Source: Ardenticatenaceae bacterium
GTDB lineage: Bacteria > Chloroflexota > Anaerolineae > Promineifilales > Promineifilaceae
Direction of reading: 5' to 3'
NCBI GenBank assembly: GCA_020634435.1
Contig: JACKBS010000018.1
Span: 26,043-90,042 of the forward strand
DNA: 64,000 bases
The notes under the pieces were generated by a model. The model searched no databases. It saw only the letters and a list, made by a program, of their open reading frames with translations, and was not told the origin of the DNA. Position numbers and translations under genes: made by a program. Shown here piece by piece: positions 42,476 to 53,179 of this stretch. Each line of letters opens with the position of its first letter. Within the stretch, counting starts at the first letter, position 1.

Positions 42476-43012
42476 CTACTCTCCTGCCAGATAACCCAAC
42501 GACCGCATTGTTGTGCGCAAGGGCGAATCGTCACGCAAAATCATGGCCCCCACCCGCCACTGCCCATGCCCACCAAAAAACAAATATCGGCTGTCTGCGT
42601 GGGTGCCGTCCAGCGGAATAAGCAGTTGCGTAACGCCATTCATCCGCACTCGCGTGTTAAAAGAAATATCCTGGCCATAATAAGATTCAAGCACCAGCTC
42701 TTCTTCCGCATAGCGGCGCAACGTCTCATCAGACAAACCGATGGAAACGAGGGCGGTGTTTTCAAAACCATTCGAAAACGTATCCGTCAATGCCTGGGCA
42801 AGCTCCGAAAAGCCTGGCGAACCGGGCTGTAGATCAATCGTCTCGCCATAATGGCGTACCACAATGCGTGTTGGCTGGAAACTTGGCTGCACAGGCAAGA
42901 ACCAAAAAACGTTACCGGTGTTTAACGCATTGATGAGCCAATAAATGCCCAAAAATATTAAAACGAGAATGATAAGCGGCTCGCGCAGCTTAAATTTGGG
43001 TGCTGATTCCAT
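42476..43012 (-). CDS. Single-helix membrane protein of unknown function
   Basis: 178 residues. One membrane helix at ~13-29 (LIILVLIFLGIYWLINAL), then a soluble domain of ~145 residues with no motif I recognise (VVRHYGETIDLQPGSPGFSE, LRRYAEEELVLESYYG). The ATG at 43012 has AAGGATG upstream. It is coupled to ybaK downstream, which gives no clear functional hint. Confidence 0.8.
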   Translation of the reverse strand: MESAPKFKLREPLIILVLIFLGIYWLINALNTGNVFWFLPVQPSFQPTRIVVRHYGETIDLQPGSPGFSELAQALTDTFSNGFENTALVSIGLSDETLRRYAEEELVLESYYGQDISFNTRVRMNGVTQLLIPLDGTHADSRYLFFGGHGQWRVGAMILRDDSPLRTTMRSLGYLAGE

Positions 43013-43265
43013 AAAGAAATGTCATCCTTTACAATTTTTATTCGGCCAACGGCCGTACCGCAGGCTGGTGACTGATGATAAGTGTAGCAAATGTTGCCCG
43101 CGAGCGTGTACCGTGTTTACAACATGCGTATCCTGGCAACCGAGCGGCCGTTTTGGCTACCAAGAAAGCTTTTCCTTATTCAAAACAAAGGTCAATCTAC
43201 AAAATAGAGGTGTTAAATTGGTACTCTTTCCTTAAAATAGAGTGTCAATCAACCACAAAATTTTC

Positions 43266-43271
43266 TATAAT
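43266..43271 (+). promoter_or_regulatory. -10 element of the GH13 gene
   Basis: TATAAT at 43266-43271; no convincing -35. AGGAGAGAGG follows as a strong ribosome site before the ATG at 43292. The rest of the 43013-43291 gap shows no gene. Confidence 0.5.
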
Positions 43272-43291
43272 GTTGTCAGGAGAGAGGCCAC

Positions 43292-44752
<1,461 letters not shown>

Positions 44753-45008
44753 TTACAGTGGTACAAATGGCTAAGCGCCAACAGGCTAACTTTTTTCGAT
44801 TCCTTAACGGCAGGCTTGCCATATTGCCAGTAATATATAAAAATACCGGTGTATCATCTTTATTTGCTGTGGACAAATGGCAGCAGCCCAAACTAGATGG
44901 TAATAATCAAAGTAAGCAGGGTTCGCTTTACTAGGACCTGGTGGCTTACGTTGACCCCTCAACCCATCACAAGATGTAAACCGGTTTTATACAAAAGGTG
45001 GACACCAA

Positions 45009-45443
45009 ATGAGTAACGTTGAAGTTCGAACCCCAGTTGATCCGAAAGATGCGTTTGTTCTAGTGGTAGAAGACAACGTGTCTAACTTTGTGCTGATCGC
45101 CCGACTGCTGGCCTTCATGGGCGTGCAAAAGTGCGAGTGGAAAACAACGGGCTGGGGTGTTGTAGATTTTGCCAACACTATGTCTCGCGTTGATCTCATC
45201 CTGATGGATTTGCGCCTGCCACATGAAGATGGCTACGAAGCGCTCAAGCAAATCCGCACAGACCCGCATCTACAAAACACGCTGGTTGTGGTAGTTACGG
45301 CCCACGGCAGCAGCAGCGAAATGCAAAAAGCCCGTGAAGCTGGCTTCGATGGTTTCTTGTCTAAACCGTTGGATGCCGACCGGTTCCCAGAACAAATCAA
45401 ACAAATTCTAAATGGGGAGTCTGTCTGGGACTTGGGAATCTAA
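45009..45443 (+). CDS. Single-domain response regulator (receiver)
   Basis: 144 residues with AGGTGG upstream. Receiver only: Glu21/Asp22 (VVEDNVSN), phosphorylated Asp67 (LILMDLRLPHEDGYEAL), Thr in VVVVTAHG and Lys in FLSKPLDADRF. Six bases separate it from the GAF membrane sensor. It may be phosphorylated by the histidine kinase encoded at 49105 or 55100. The 44753-45008 gap before it holds no gene that I can see. Confidence 0.94.
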   Translation: MSNVEVRTPVDPKDAFVLVVEDNVSNFVLIARLLAFMGVQKCEWKTTGWGVVDFANTMSRVDLILMDLRLPHEDGYEALKQIRTDPHLQNTLVVVVTAHGSSSEMQKAREAGFDGFLSKPLDADRFPEQIKQILNGESVWDLGI

Positions 45444-45449
45444 ACCCAT

Positions 45450-48263
45450 ATGCTTGCCTCATTGAATATTTTCAAGATCAGGTCCGAGGATGTTGAAGAA
45501 AAGCGCAAAGGTGCTTTGCTCCAGGCGCTTGTCGTTGTGCTGATTGGCCTCAGCATCCTTCGCGCCGTCTTTGAATTTATTCAAAGTTCAGAACTTCCTG
45601 TCCAGTCGGCGATTGGCCAGGGGGTTACCTCTTTACTTTTTGGCTTCTTTTGCCTGTGGATCATCCATAGAGGCCGTATTCGCCTTGCGGCACACCTCTT
45701 TTTCGGCGTACTAAACCTCATTTTTTACGCGTTGCTAATAACGACGACGCGCAATCTGTTTTTCCCCTACCTGATGCTGATTTCCATTGTGGCCATTGCC
45801 ACGTTGGATTCGGTGCGGGCTTCTGTTTTGTACAGCGCGTTAACGCTAACGGCCGTTTCCTCTTTCTTTCTCATCACGAATACATTTCCTCTGTTTAATG
45901 TGTTGGAATACATCGTTACCTGTTTAGGCATCAGCGTGGTCTCCTGGGCTACGGCCGATTATCTGCAATCGGCACTGCGGAATGCCAAAACGTTGGCCAG
46001 TGAACTGCTGTCACAAAGTAATTTACTCCAGCGACGGGCCCAGCAGCTACAATACAGTGCGGAAATTGCGGAAAAAGGCAGCAGTTCGCTCGATATGGCC
46101 CAATTGCTGCAAGAAACGGCCGTACTCCTCAAATCACAGTTTAGCTTTTACCACGTCTCTATTTTCCTCGCCGACGTGGGCAAAAAAGAGCTGCGCCTAC
46201 GCGAGGTGGCGACCGATGTGCATATCGATCTGGTAAATCTGCAATACCGCCTGCCCATGGACAACCACTCCATCGTGGGCTGGGTGGCCCTGCACCGCGA
46301 ACCGCGTGTGGTAAACGATGTGCTGGACGATCCCACCTACAAAGAGGAGCCATTCCTGCCCAATACGCGTTCCGAACTGGCGCTGCCGCTGGTAGCCCGC
46401 GGCGAAATTTTGGGCGTGGTGGATGTGCAAAGCGACCAGCCGGGCCATTTTGCCCCAGAAGACATCGCCATTTTGCAAATCATCACCAACCAGATCGCCA
46501 TCAACATCGACAATGCCCGCCTCTTTGCCCGCACCGAATCTCGCCTGAACGAAACGCGCATTTTGTACGAATACAACTCGCTGCTCACCAGTACGCTGGA
46601 TGTGGGCGAACTGCACCGCCGCGCCGCCCGGGCGCTGACCACCTGGCTCCAGGCCTCGCGCTGCACCATTTACACCTGGAATCACGAAGACCAGACGCTC
46701 GTTGCCCAGGTCGATTTTTTGTATGACCTCACCAAAGGCGCTATCGACAAATATCTGCTCGACCTACCTGATCGTGATCTGAGCGATTTGCCGGGCGTTC
46801 GCAAAGTGCTGGAAACGGGCCAGCCGAAGGTGTGGCGTTTGGACGATGAAGAGCTAGACCCTGCCGAACGCACCTGGCTGGAAGAAATTAAGCATTTTAG
46901 CTACCTGGATGTGCCGCTGGTTCAGGGTATCAACACGTTGGGGCTTGTGCGACTGTATCGCACCCAGGCGCAAGTTGGTTTTTCCGACAACGAAATTCAG
47001 CTAACTCAGGCAATGGCCAATGAAACGGCCGTTTCTATTTCCAACGCTACCCTGACTTCAGAAACGCAAGCGCGTGTGGCCCAGCTTAGCTCCCTCAACA
47101 GGCTCAGTCTGGCACTGTCAGAAGCGCCCGATTTGGAGCAGGTGTACAAGGCCACCCGGCGCGAAATTTTGTCGCTGGTCGAAGCAACCGGTCTAGCCAT
47201 CTTTTTGCTCACCGAAGACGAAAAATTTCTTAACTGGCTTTACCTGTACGATTACGGTGAGGAAGTTGACCTTTCCGCTATTGCCCCAATTTCGGTCGAA
47301 CGAGGCTTGAGCGGGCACGTTGTCCGCACCCGCAGCATTCTGCACATTCATGCCACGGCCAAAAACCTGGCCCAGTTCAACACCTTCACAGTTGGTAAAG
47401 ACGACGGGGTAGAGGAACACTGGCTGGGTATCCCCCTGGTGGTAACCAACAAGCTCATCGGCGTCCTCTCGTTACAGAATCTGGACCCATTCAGCGACCG
47501 CGACATTGAGCTGCTCAGCACCATTTCTGGTACGCTGGCCATTGCCGTTAACAACTTGCTCCAGCTAGAAGCGGTGCAGCAAGCGCTGGCTGTGCAGATG
47601 GAACAACGCTTGCAGCTGCAAACAGCCGCCGAAGTTGCCGCCGCTACCACCAGCATTTTGGAACTCAACACCCTGGCCCAACAGGCCGTCGAGCTGATCA
47701 AAGAGCGTTTTGAGCTGTACTACGTTGGTTTATTCCTGGTGGAAGAAGATTATGCCGTGCTGAAAGCCGGTACCGGCGAAGCGGGTCAGGCTCAGCTGGC
47801 CGCCAAGCGCCGCCTGCAAGTGGGTGGCCAATCGCTTATTGGTGGGGCCACCAAAGACGGCAATCCGCGTATTACGCAAGACGTTACGACCAACGAAGAG
47901 TGGCTGCCCAACCCGCATCTGCCCGACACGCGCTCTGAGCTGGCCCTGCCGCTGCGCGTGCGTGGGGCCACCATCGGGGCGTTGACGGTGCAAAGTGTGA
48001 CCCCCGATTTGTTCTCTGAAGAGATGATTGGTGCGCTGCAAATCATGGGCGACCAGCTAGCCGTGGCCATTCAAAATGCCCAGCTGCTGGCCCACGCCGA
48101 AGCCCGGGCCCAACGGCAGGCATACCTTAACGAAATTAGCGCCCAGCTTCACCAATCGGCCGATGTGGAAACGATTGTCGGTATTGGTTTGCGGGCATTA
48201 TCGAAGCAGCTAAACGGAACGGCCGTTGAGCTGCAACTTGGGCGACAAAAACAAACATCATGA
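45450..48263 (+). CDS. Membrane sensor with tandem GAF domains, no kinase domain
   Basis: 937 residues. About six helices (~25-165; ALVVVLIGLSILRAVFEF, ASVLYSALTLTAVSSFFLI) precede a coiled coil and four GAF-like modules at ~200-365, 375-535, 545-710 and 735-895. The first and last share NPH/NTRSELALPL and IGALTVQS-type strands. No HisKA, HATPase, GGDEF or phosphatase domain follows, so it must signal to a partner. The fourth GAF closely resembles one in the giant kinase downstream (ERFELYYVGLFLVEE versus SRFNLYYVGLFLVDE). Its TGA overlaps the ATG of the next gene. Confidence 0.9.
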   Translation: MLASLNIFKIRSEDVEEKRKGALLQALVVVLIGLSILRAVFEFIQSSELPVQSAIGQGVTSLLFGFFCLWIIHRGRIRLAAHLFFGVLNLIFYALLITTTRNLFFPYLMLISIVAIATLDSVRASVLYSALTLTAVSSFFLITNTFPLFNVLEYIVTCLGISVVSWATADYLQSALRNAKTLASELLSQSNLLQRRAQQLQYSAEIAEKGSSSLDMAQLLQETAVLLKSQFSFYHVSIFLADVGKKELRLREVATDVHIDLVNLQYRLPMDNHSIVGWVALHREPRVVNDVLDDPTYKEEPFLPNTRSELALPLVARGEILGVVDVQSDQPGHFAPEDIAILQIITNQIAINIDNARLFARTESRLNETRILYEYNSLLTSTLDVGELHRRAARALTTWLQASRCTIYTWNHEDQTLVAQVDFLYDLTKGAIDKYLLDLPDRDLSDLPGVRKVLETGQPKVWRLDDEELDPAERTWLEEIKHFSYLDVPLVQGINTLGLVRLYRTQAQVGFSDNEIQLTQAMANETAVSISNATLTSETQARVAQLSSLNRLSLALSEAPDLEQVYKATRREILSLVEATGLAIFLLTEDEKFLNWLYLYDYGEEVDLSAIAPISVERGLSGHVVRTRSILHIHATAKNLAQFNTFTVGKDDGVEEHWLGIPLVVTNKLIGVLSLQNLDPFSDRDIELLSTISGTLAIAVNNLLQLEAVQQALAVQMEQRLQLQTAAEVAAATTSILELNTLAQQAVELIKERFELYYVGLFLVEEDYAVLKAGTGEAGQAQLAAKRRLQVGGQSLIGGATKDGNPRITQDVTTNEEWLPNPHLPDTRSELALPLRVRGATIGALTVQSVTPDLFSEEMIGALQIMGDQLAVAIQNAQLLAHAEARAQRQAYLNEISAQLHQSADVETIVGIGLRALSKQLNGTAVELQLGRQKQTS

Positions 48264-49093
48264 ACCAACCCGGCGTCCCCTTCGACAACCAACCCAATAC
48301 CGCCGCCTTTCTGGACACTTCGCTGCCCAATCTAGCCCGTATTTTTGATTATCTGGTCGGCGGGACGGCCAATTTTGAAGTTGATCGGCAAGCGGCCGAA
48401 CAGCTGCTAACCATGCTGCCATCGCTGCGCAAATGGATTCGGCTGCGCCGCGCTTTCATTCAAGAAGCGGCCCAAATTTTGTACCGGGAGGGCTTTACCC
48501 AATTTTTGGACCTGGCTTCCGGTATGCCCTCCGATGATCATTTGCACGCCTTTGCGCCGGAGTGCCGGATTGTGTATTCAGACATCAACCCGGTAGCGGT
48601 GAGTTACGGCCGTAGTCTCTTTAGCGACCGCGAAAATATTGCCTACATTCGGGGCAACGGCCAGGAGCCGGAATCCATCTTGATGGCCCCCGAAGTGCTC
48701 AAGCTAATTCACCTGGACGAGCCAGTGGCCATTGGCCTAAACGGGCTTCAGCTGTTTTTAGACGAGCCGCATGTGCAAAATCTAGCCCGAACCCTGTTTG
48801 AATGGGCACCTACCGGTTCCAAGTTGTTCCTGGTCTTTCAAACCCACGGCCAACTAGAGATGCCGCAATCTTACTACGAGTTTTTGGATCTATGCCGGGA
48901 AGCCCATCTGCCCATCCAACTGCACACGCTGGAAACATGCGTGGAGATGTTGCAGCCCTGGCATCCCAGCCTGGTGGAGCCAATCACCCAATTTTTGGGG
49001 CTGCCCGAAGATTTCATTACACCAGCAGACCGTGAAGGCATTGGCATGGCCTTTTATGCCGCCTTTTTGCTGAAGCAAGACATCATTCACTGA
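48260..49093 (+). CDS. SAM-dependent methyltransferase, DUF574/PF04672-like
   Basis: 277 residues; the ATG overlaps the preceding stop (ATGA), showing tight coupling. The family start NLARIFDYLVGGTANFEVDR and FLDLASGMPSDDHLHAF plus VYSDINPVAVSYGRSL fit the SAM-binding Rossmann fold of S-adenosyl methyltransferases common in actinobacteria. Substrate unknown. Its position inside a two-component operon, between a GAF sensor and a GAF kinase, is odd and suggests a link to sensor modification or a small-molecule signal. Confidence 0.88.
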   Translation: MNQPGVPFDNQPNTAAFLDTSLPNLARIFDYLVGGTANFEVDRQAAEQLLTMLPSLRKWIRLRRAFIQEAAQILYREGFTQFLDLASGMPSDDHLHAFAPECRIVYSDINPVAVSYGRSLFSDRENIAYIRGNGQEPESILMAPEVLKLIHLDEPVAIGLNGLQLFLDEPHVQNLARTLFEWAPTGSKLFLVFQTHGQLEMPQSYYEFLDLCREAHLPIQLHTLETCVEMLQPWHPSLVEPITQFLGLPEDFITPADREGIGMAFYAAFLLKQDIIH

Positions 49094-49104
49094 CCATTTA
49101 AGCC

Positions 49105-52100
49105 ATGCAAGAGCAAGAGAAGGTAGACCTGAACGCAGCAGTTTTTGGGGGTGTTGACCCGGTTGTCCTGGAGACATCGCTGTACAACGCCTTCATCCGG
49201 CACGCCATTGATAATCGTGGTGTCTTAACTTCGCCTCGGCGTGGGCGGCAGGTGTCTGCCCAATTGGTGGCTGTGGTGCAGCAATACCTGGCCTACGAAG
49301 CGAATGAGTCGGACATTACGGCCGTTGCCACTCAGCTGGCTGAACAAGGTATGGCCATCATCACCGCCACGCAAATGATGCGGGCTCTGCTGCGGGCCGT
49401 GTTAAATTCGGTCGATACGGCCGTTTTGCGCCGCCTCAACGATTTTCAAATCATCTTCCTGGAGAAGCTGGCCAACGCCCGTGAAATTGTGCAGCAGCGC
49501 TTTCAGGAAACCTCCCAGATTGCCCTCCAGCGTGCCCTCCACGCACAGTTGGAACAGCAAATCACCCTGCACGATGCGCAAAAGCTGCGTAATGACAACC
49601 TCAACCAGATTTTGCAGCTCAACGCCCGCCTCAGCCAGGCCAGCGACGAAGCCACCCTGCTGCGTGATGCGGTGGGCGGTATTTGCCAGGCGCTAGACAT
49701 CACCCACGTAACCCTGTTCGAGGCGCTGCAAGCTCCGGTTTATTGGCGGGTGATCACCACCACCGCCTCCTTCCTCAATCAGGGCGACCCCGTTCCGCAC
49801 GAGACCGGCAACCTGCTGACCGCCGCTCTGCAAAAAGAAGGGGAAGCCATCCGCGCTTACCAGACCGAGCAGGGCAAGGACGGCATTGCCGTGGGCATCA
49901 TTTTGCGCGTGGGGCAGCACCTGTTGGGGGCAATGGTTGCCCACCACGACAATCTGGCCTCGGAAAGCTATGAAGAGTACCTGATCCTGGTGCGCACCTT
50001 TGCCCAAAACCTGGCCGCCTTGTGGCACAACCTGTATCTGCTCAGCCAAACGCAGCAGCGTGCCCACGAGCTAGAAATTTTGCACGGCCGTTATCTGGAT
50101 AGCATCTGGAACACGCCCGAGGCCAAGCTCCAGGCCCGCGCCAACGAAAGCAGCCTGGACATCATGCGACTGCACGACGAGCCTACGCAGCCCGATGAAA
50201 CCGACAGCGCCTACCCGCTGCAAATTGGCGACAACAGCTTTGGCCAGATTCGCATTCCAGGCATCGAAAATCTGGGCGAAGAAGAGCGGGCATTTGTGCA
50301 AGACCTTATCCGCGAGATGGGCAGCGCACTGAACAATGCCCAGTTTGTGCAAACCACCCGCGCCTACTCCAACCAGCTCCGTTTGGCCGCCGAGGTTTCC
50401 CGCGCCGCTACCACAATCCTAGACCAAAACCAGCTTATCCGTGAAGTGGTAGAGCTGATTCGATCGCGTTTTAATCTGTACTACGTCGGTCTATTTTTAG
50501 TGGATGAGGCCAGCAACACGGCCGTTCTTCGGGCAGGTACTGGTGAAGCCGGACGGCTGCAAATTGAGCTGAAACATAGCCAGGAAATAAACAGCGGATC
50601 AATGATTGGAACGGCCGTTTCGACCGGTGAAGCATGTGTTGCCCAAAACGTACGCCAGGCCCAGGCCTTCAAACCCAACCCACTCCTGCCAGACACCCAA
50701 TCGGAGCTGGCCCTGCCGCTAAAAGCAGGCAGCAAGGTCATTGGCGCACTGACCGTGCAAAGCAGCCAGCAAAGCGCCTTTGCCAGCGAAACGATCACCG
50801 TACTGCAAAGTCTGGCCGACCAACTGGCCATCGCCATTGAAAACGCCAGCCTGTTTGCCCAAACCGAACAGACCCTGGCCGAGACTAACCGGCTGTACGC
50901 CGCTGGCCGCCGCATTGGGCAGGCCACCAACGCTTACGAAGTGTACAAATCGCTCGTCGATTTTGCCCACGCAGCCATCGCTACGGATTCGGTGCAGATG
51001 ATTATTGCCGATCCCAAAGCGCCAGATTTCCTCATCACGCCAGTGGCCTGGAATGAGGAAACCATCGAGTTTGACGCCAAGCGCCGCATGCCCCGTGAGG
51101 CGTTCAGATTTGCTGACGCCATCACGCATCGAGATGTGGTGGTCATAGCCAACATCAACTCAGAGTCTGAGGTAGATGCCCACACGCGCGCACTGTTCGC
51201 CCAAAACGAGCTTCATGCTGCCGTCATCATTCCCATTTCTCAGGACCAGGAATGGTTTGGTACCCTGATTTTGGCTCACAAAACGCCCAATGCGTTTGCC
51301 AATGCGGCGCTGCAATCAATCCGCACCCTGGCCGACCAGGCAGGGGCCACGCTGGCCAACCAGCGCCTGCTGCGCCAGACAAACCTGCTGTATCGCATTG
51401 GTCGGGCGCTTAACCAGGCCATCACCCGTGATGACGCGCTGGAGCTTGCTGTGCAAGAGATTCAGACCTACACCGGCGCTTTCCAATGCCGCTTTGTGTT
51501 GTATGAACGCGGCGTGGGCAGCGGTAACCTGGCAGCTTGCTCAAACCGCGACCTACTGACCAAACCATATCGGCTACCCCTGCTAGGTGACTCTGCTTTT
51601 GAATGGTTGAGCAAGGAACAAAAGCCACTGACCCTTTCACCAAACGAACCCGTTCTGCCAGCCGATGCTTTAAAGCAGCACGTGCATCAGTTTGGCGCTG
51701 AGGCTTCACTCTTGATTCCAGCAGCAAGCCAGCAAGAGTTATTGGGGTATCTGGCAATCGATTCGGTAGGTGGCGAACGGCCGTTTACCCGCTCCAATCT
51801 CCTGTTTGCCCAAACGGTAGTAGACCATCTCACCACGCAGATGGAAAACATTAAGCTGCTGGACGAAGCGCTGCACCGTGCCCAAGAACTGATCACCCTG
51901 AATCAGGTACAGTCTAATATTTCACGCGTGCTGGACCTGACGCTGCTGGCCAAGATTATTTACGGCGAAGTGGGGCGCCTGCTGGACAATACCATTTTCC
52001 ACCTGGCGCTGTATGACCAGGACGGCCGTTCCTATGAACCCGTCCTTACCATCGTTGAAGATGACACCATCACCCTGCCCGCACGGACGCTGCTGCCCGG

Positions 52101-53136
52101 CGAACCGCTCTACGACTTCCTCAACCAGGACAAGCCGCAGCTGCTGGATGCCCACGCGCCGCTGGTGCAAACTGAAAAAATCCGTAAGGGCAACCGTCGG
52201 CCCCAATCCACGCTTTGGGTACCGCTACTGCAAGACAACAAGCCGATTGGGCTCATCAACGTTCAGTCTTACGAACAATATGCCTACGGCGACAGCGACA
52301 TTCAGCTGCTGCGCAGTATTGCCACGCAAACCAGCCTGGCTATTGCCAATGCTCAACTCTTTGCCCAAACCCAGCAGCAAAACGAAGATTTGCGCCAGCT
52401 GGATCAGCTCAAGACGCAATTTCTGGCCAATATGTCGCACGAGCTGCGCACACCGCTCAACTCCATCATCGGCTTCTCCCGCGTCATTCTTAAGGGTATC
52501 GACGGCCCCATCACCACGGCGCAGGAAGAAGATTTGCAATCTATCCATTCCAATGGCCAGCACCTGCTGATGCTCATCAATGAAATTCTGGACATGGCCA
52601 AGATTGAAGCGGGCAAGATGACGCTGAACTTTGAGACGGTGAACCTGCATACGGCCGTTGCCCCCACCTACGACACCATTCGCGGCCTCATCGACAGCTC
52701 CAAAGTCAATTTCATCTGGAATGTGCCGGAAGATTTGCCCGAAATAAAGGTCGATCCCATCCGTTTGCGCCAGATTTTGCTCAACTTACTGTCCAACGCC
52801 GCCAAATTCACCGAAGAGGGTGAAATTCGCCTCCACGCCTACACTGAAAACGACATGGTGCACATTTATGTCGAAGATACCGGTATTGGCATTGCTACAG
52901 AAGATTTTGACAAGCTATTCATGCCATTTGCCCAGGTAGACAGCTCTACCACCCGAACCGCCAGCGGCACGGGGCTGGGTCTACCCATTACCAAATGGCT
53001 GATTGAAATGCATGGTGGTTCGATAAAATTCACCAGCCGTGTGAACGAGGGCAGTACATTCCATGTGATTTTGCCGGTTCAGCAAAGCAGCGATGAACCG
53101 ATGGAAATTCCTTTCGTTCAAACAACAATTTCTTAA
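49105..53136 (+). CDS. Giant GAF-repeat hybrid sensor histidine kinase
   Basis: 1343 residues, no membrane helix, so cytoplasmic. A helical N-terminal region (~1-165) is followed by about five GAF-like modules (~185-330, 430-590, 600-745, 750-925, 930-1085), then a short coiled coil, HisKA with phosphoacceptor His1112 (MSHELRTPLNSIIGFS), and HATPase motifs LNLLSNAAKFTEEG, VEDTGIGI and SGTGLGLPITKWLIEMHGG. The GAF at ~430-590 is closely related to the fourth GAF of the membrane sensor, implying module duplication. No receiver is fused; possible partners are the nearby receiver proteins, including the receiver on the threonine synthase, whose coding region begins before this gene's downstream neighbour. 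Confidence 0.93.
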   Translation: MQEQEKVDLNAAVFGGVDPVVLETSLYNAFIRHAIDNRGVLTSPRRGRQVSAQLVAVVQQYLAYEANESDITAVATQLAEQGMAIITATQMMRALLRAVLNSVDTAVLRRLNDFQIIFLEKLANAREIVQQRFQETSQIALQRALHAQLEQQITLHDAQKLRNDNLNQILQLNARLSQASDEATLLRDAVGGICQALDITHVTLFEALQAPVYWRVITTTASFLNQGDPVPHETGNLLTAALQKEGEAIRAYQTEQGKDGIAVGIILRVGQHLLGAMVAHHDNLASESYEEYLILVRTFAQNLAALWHNLYLLSQTQQRAHELEILHGRYLDSIWNTPEAKLQARANESSLDIMRLHDEPTQPDETDSAYPLQIGDNSFGQIRIPGIENLGEEERAFVQDLIREMGSALNNAQFVQTTRAYSNQLRLAAEVSRAATTILDQNQLIREVVELIRSRFNLYYVGLFLVDEASNTAVLRAGTGEAGRLQIELKHSQEINSGSMIGTAVSTGEACVAQNVRQAQAFKPNPLLPDTQSELALPLKAGSKVIGALTVQSSQQSAFASETITVLQSLADQLAIAIENASLFAQTEQTLAETNRLYAAGRRIGQATNAYEVYKSLVDFAHAAIATDSVQMIIADPKAPDFLITPVAWNEETIEFDAKRRMPREAFRFADAITHRDVVVIANINSESEVDAHTRALFAQNELHAAVIIPISQDQEWFGTLILAHKTPNAFANAALQSIRTLADQAGATLANQRLLRQTNLLYRIGRALNQAITRDDALELAVQEIQTYTGAFQCRFVLYERGVGSGNLAACSNRDLLTKPYRLPLLGDSAFEWLSKEQKPLTLSPNEPVLPADALKQHVHQFGAEASLLIPAASQQELLGYLAIDSVGGERPFTRSNLLFAQTVVDHLTTQMENIKLLDEALHRAQELITLNQVQSNISRVLDLTLLAKIIYGEVGRLLDNTIFHLALYDQDGRSYEPVLTIVEDDTITLPARTLLPGEPLYDFLNQDKPQLLDAHAPLVQTEKIRKGNRRPQSTLWVPLLQDNKPIGLINVQSYEQYAYGDSDIQLLRSIATQTSLAIANAQLFAQTQQQNEDLRQLDQLKTQFLANMSHELRTPLNSIIGFSRVILKGIDGPITTAQEEDLQSIHSNGQHLLMLINEILDMAKIEAGKMTLNFETVNLHTAVAPTYDTIRGLIDSSKVNFIWNVPEDLPEIKVDPIRLRQILLNLLSNAAKFTEEGEIRLHAYTENDMVHIYVEDTGIGIATEDFDKLFMPFAQVDSSTTRTASGTGLGLPITKWLIEMHGGSIKFTSRVNEGSTFHVILPVQQSSDEPMEIPFVQTTIS

Positions 53137-53179
53137 ACCGAAACCACTGCCTCCTGGGAGCCTCCAGGTTGAGGAGATT

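Noticed and set aside
44753..45008. Small gene between GH13 and the receiver gene
   Set aside because: Only short frames without ribosome sites or features; the stretch is AT-rich and may hold a promoter I could not define.
53093..53179. Threonine synthase start overlapping the kinase end
   Set aside because: The overlapping 29 residues resemble no part of the family and the ATG at 53180 has its own GAGGAG site.
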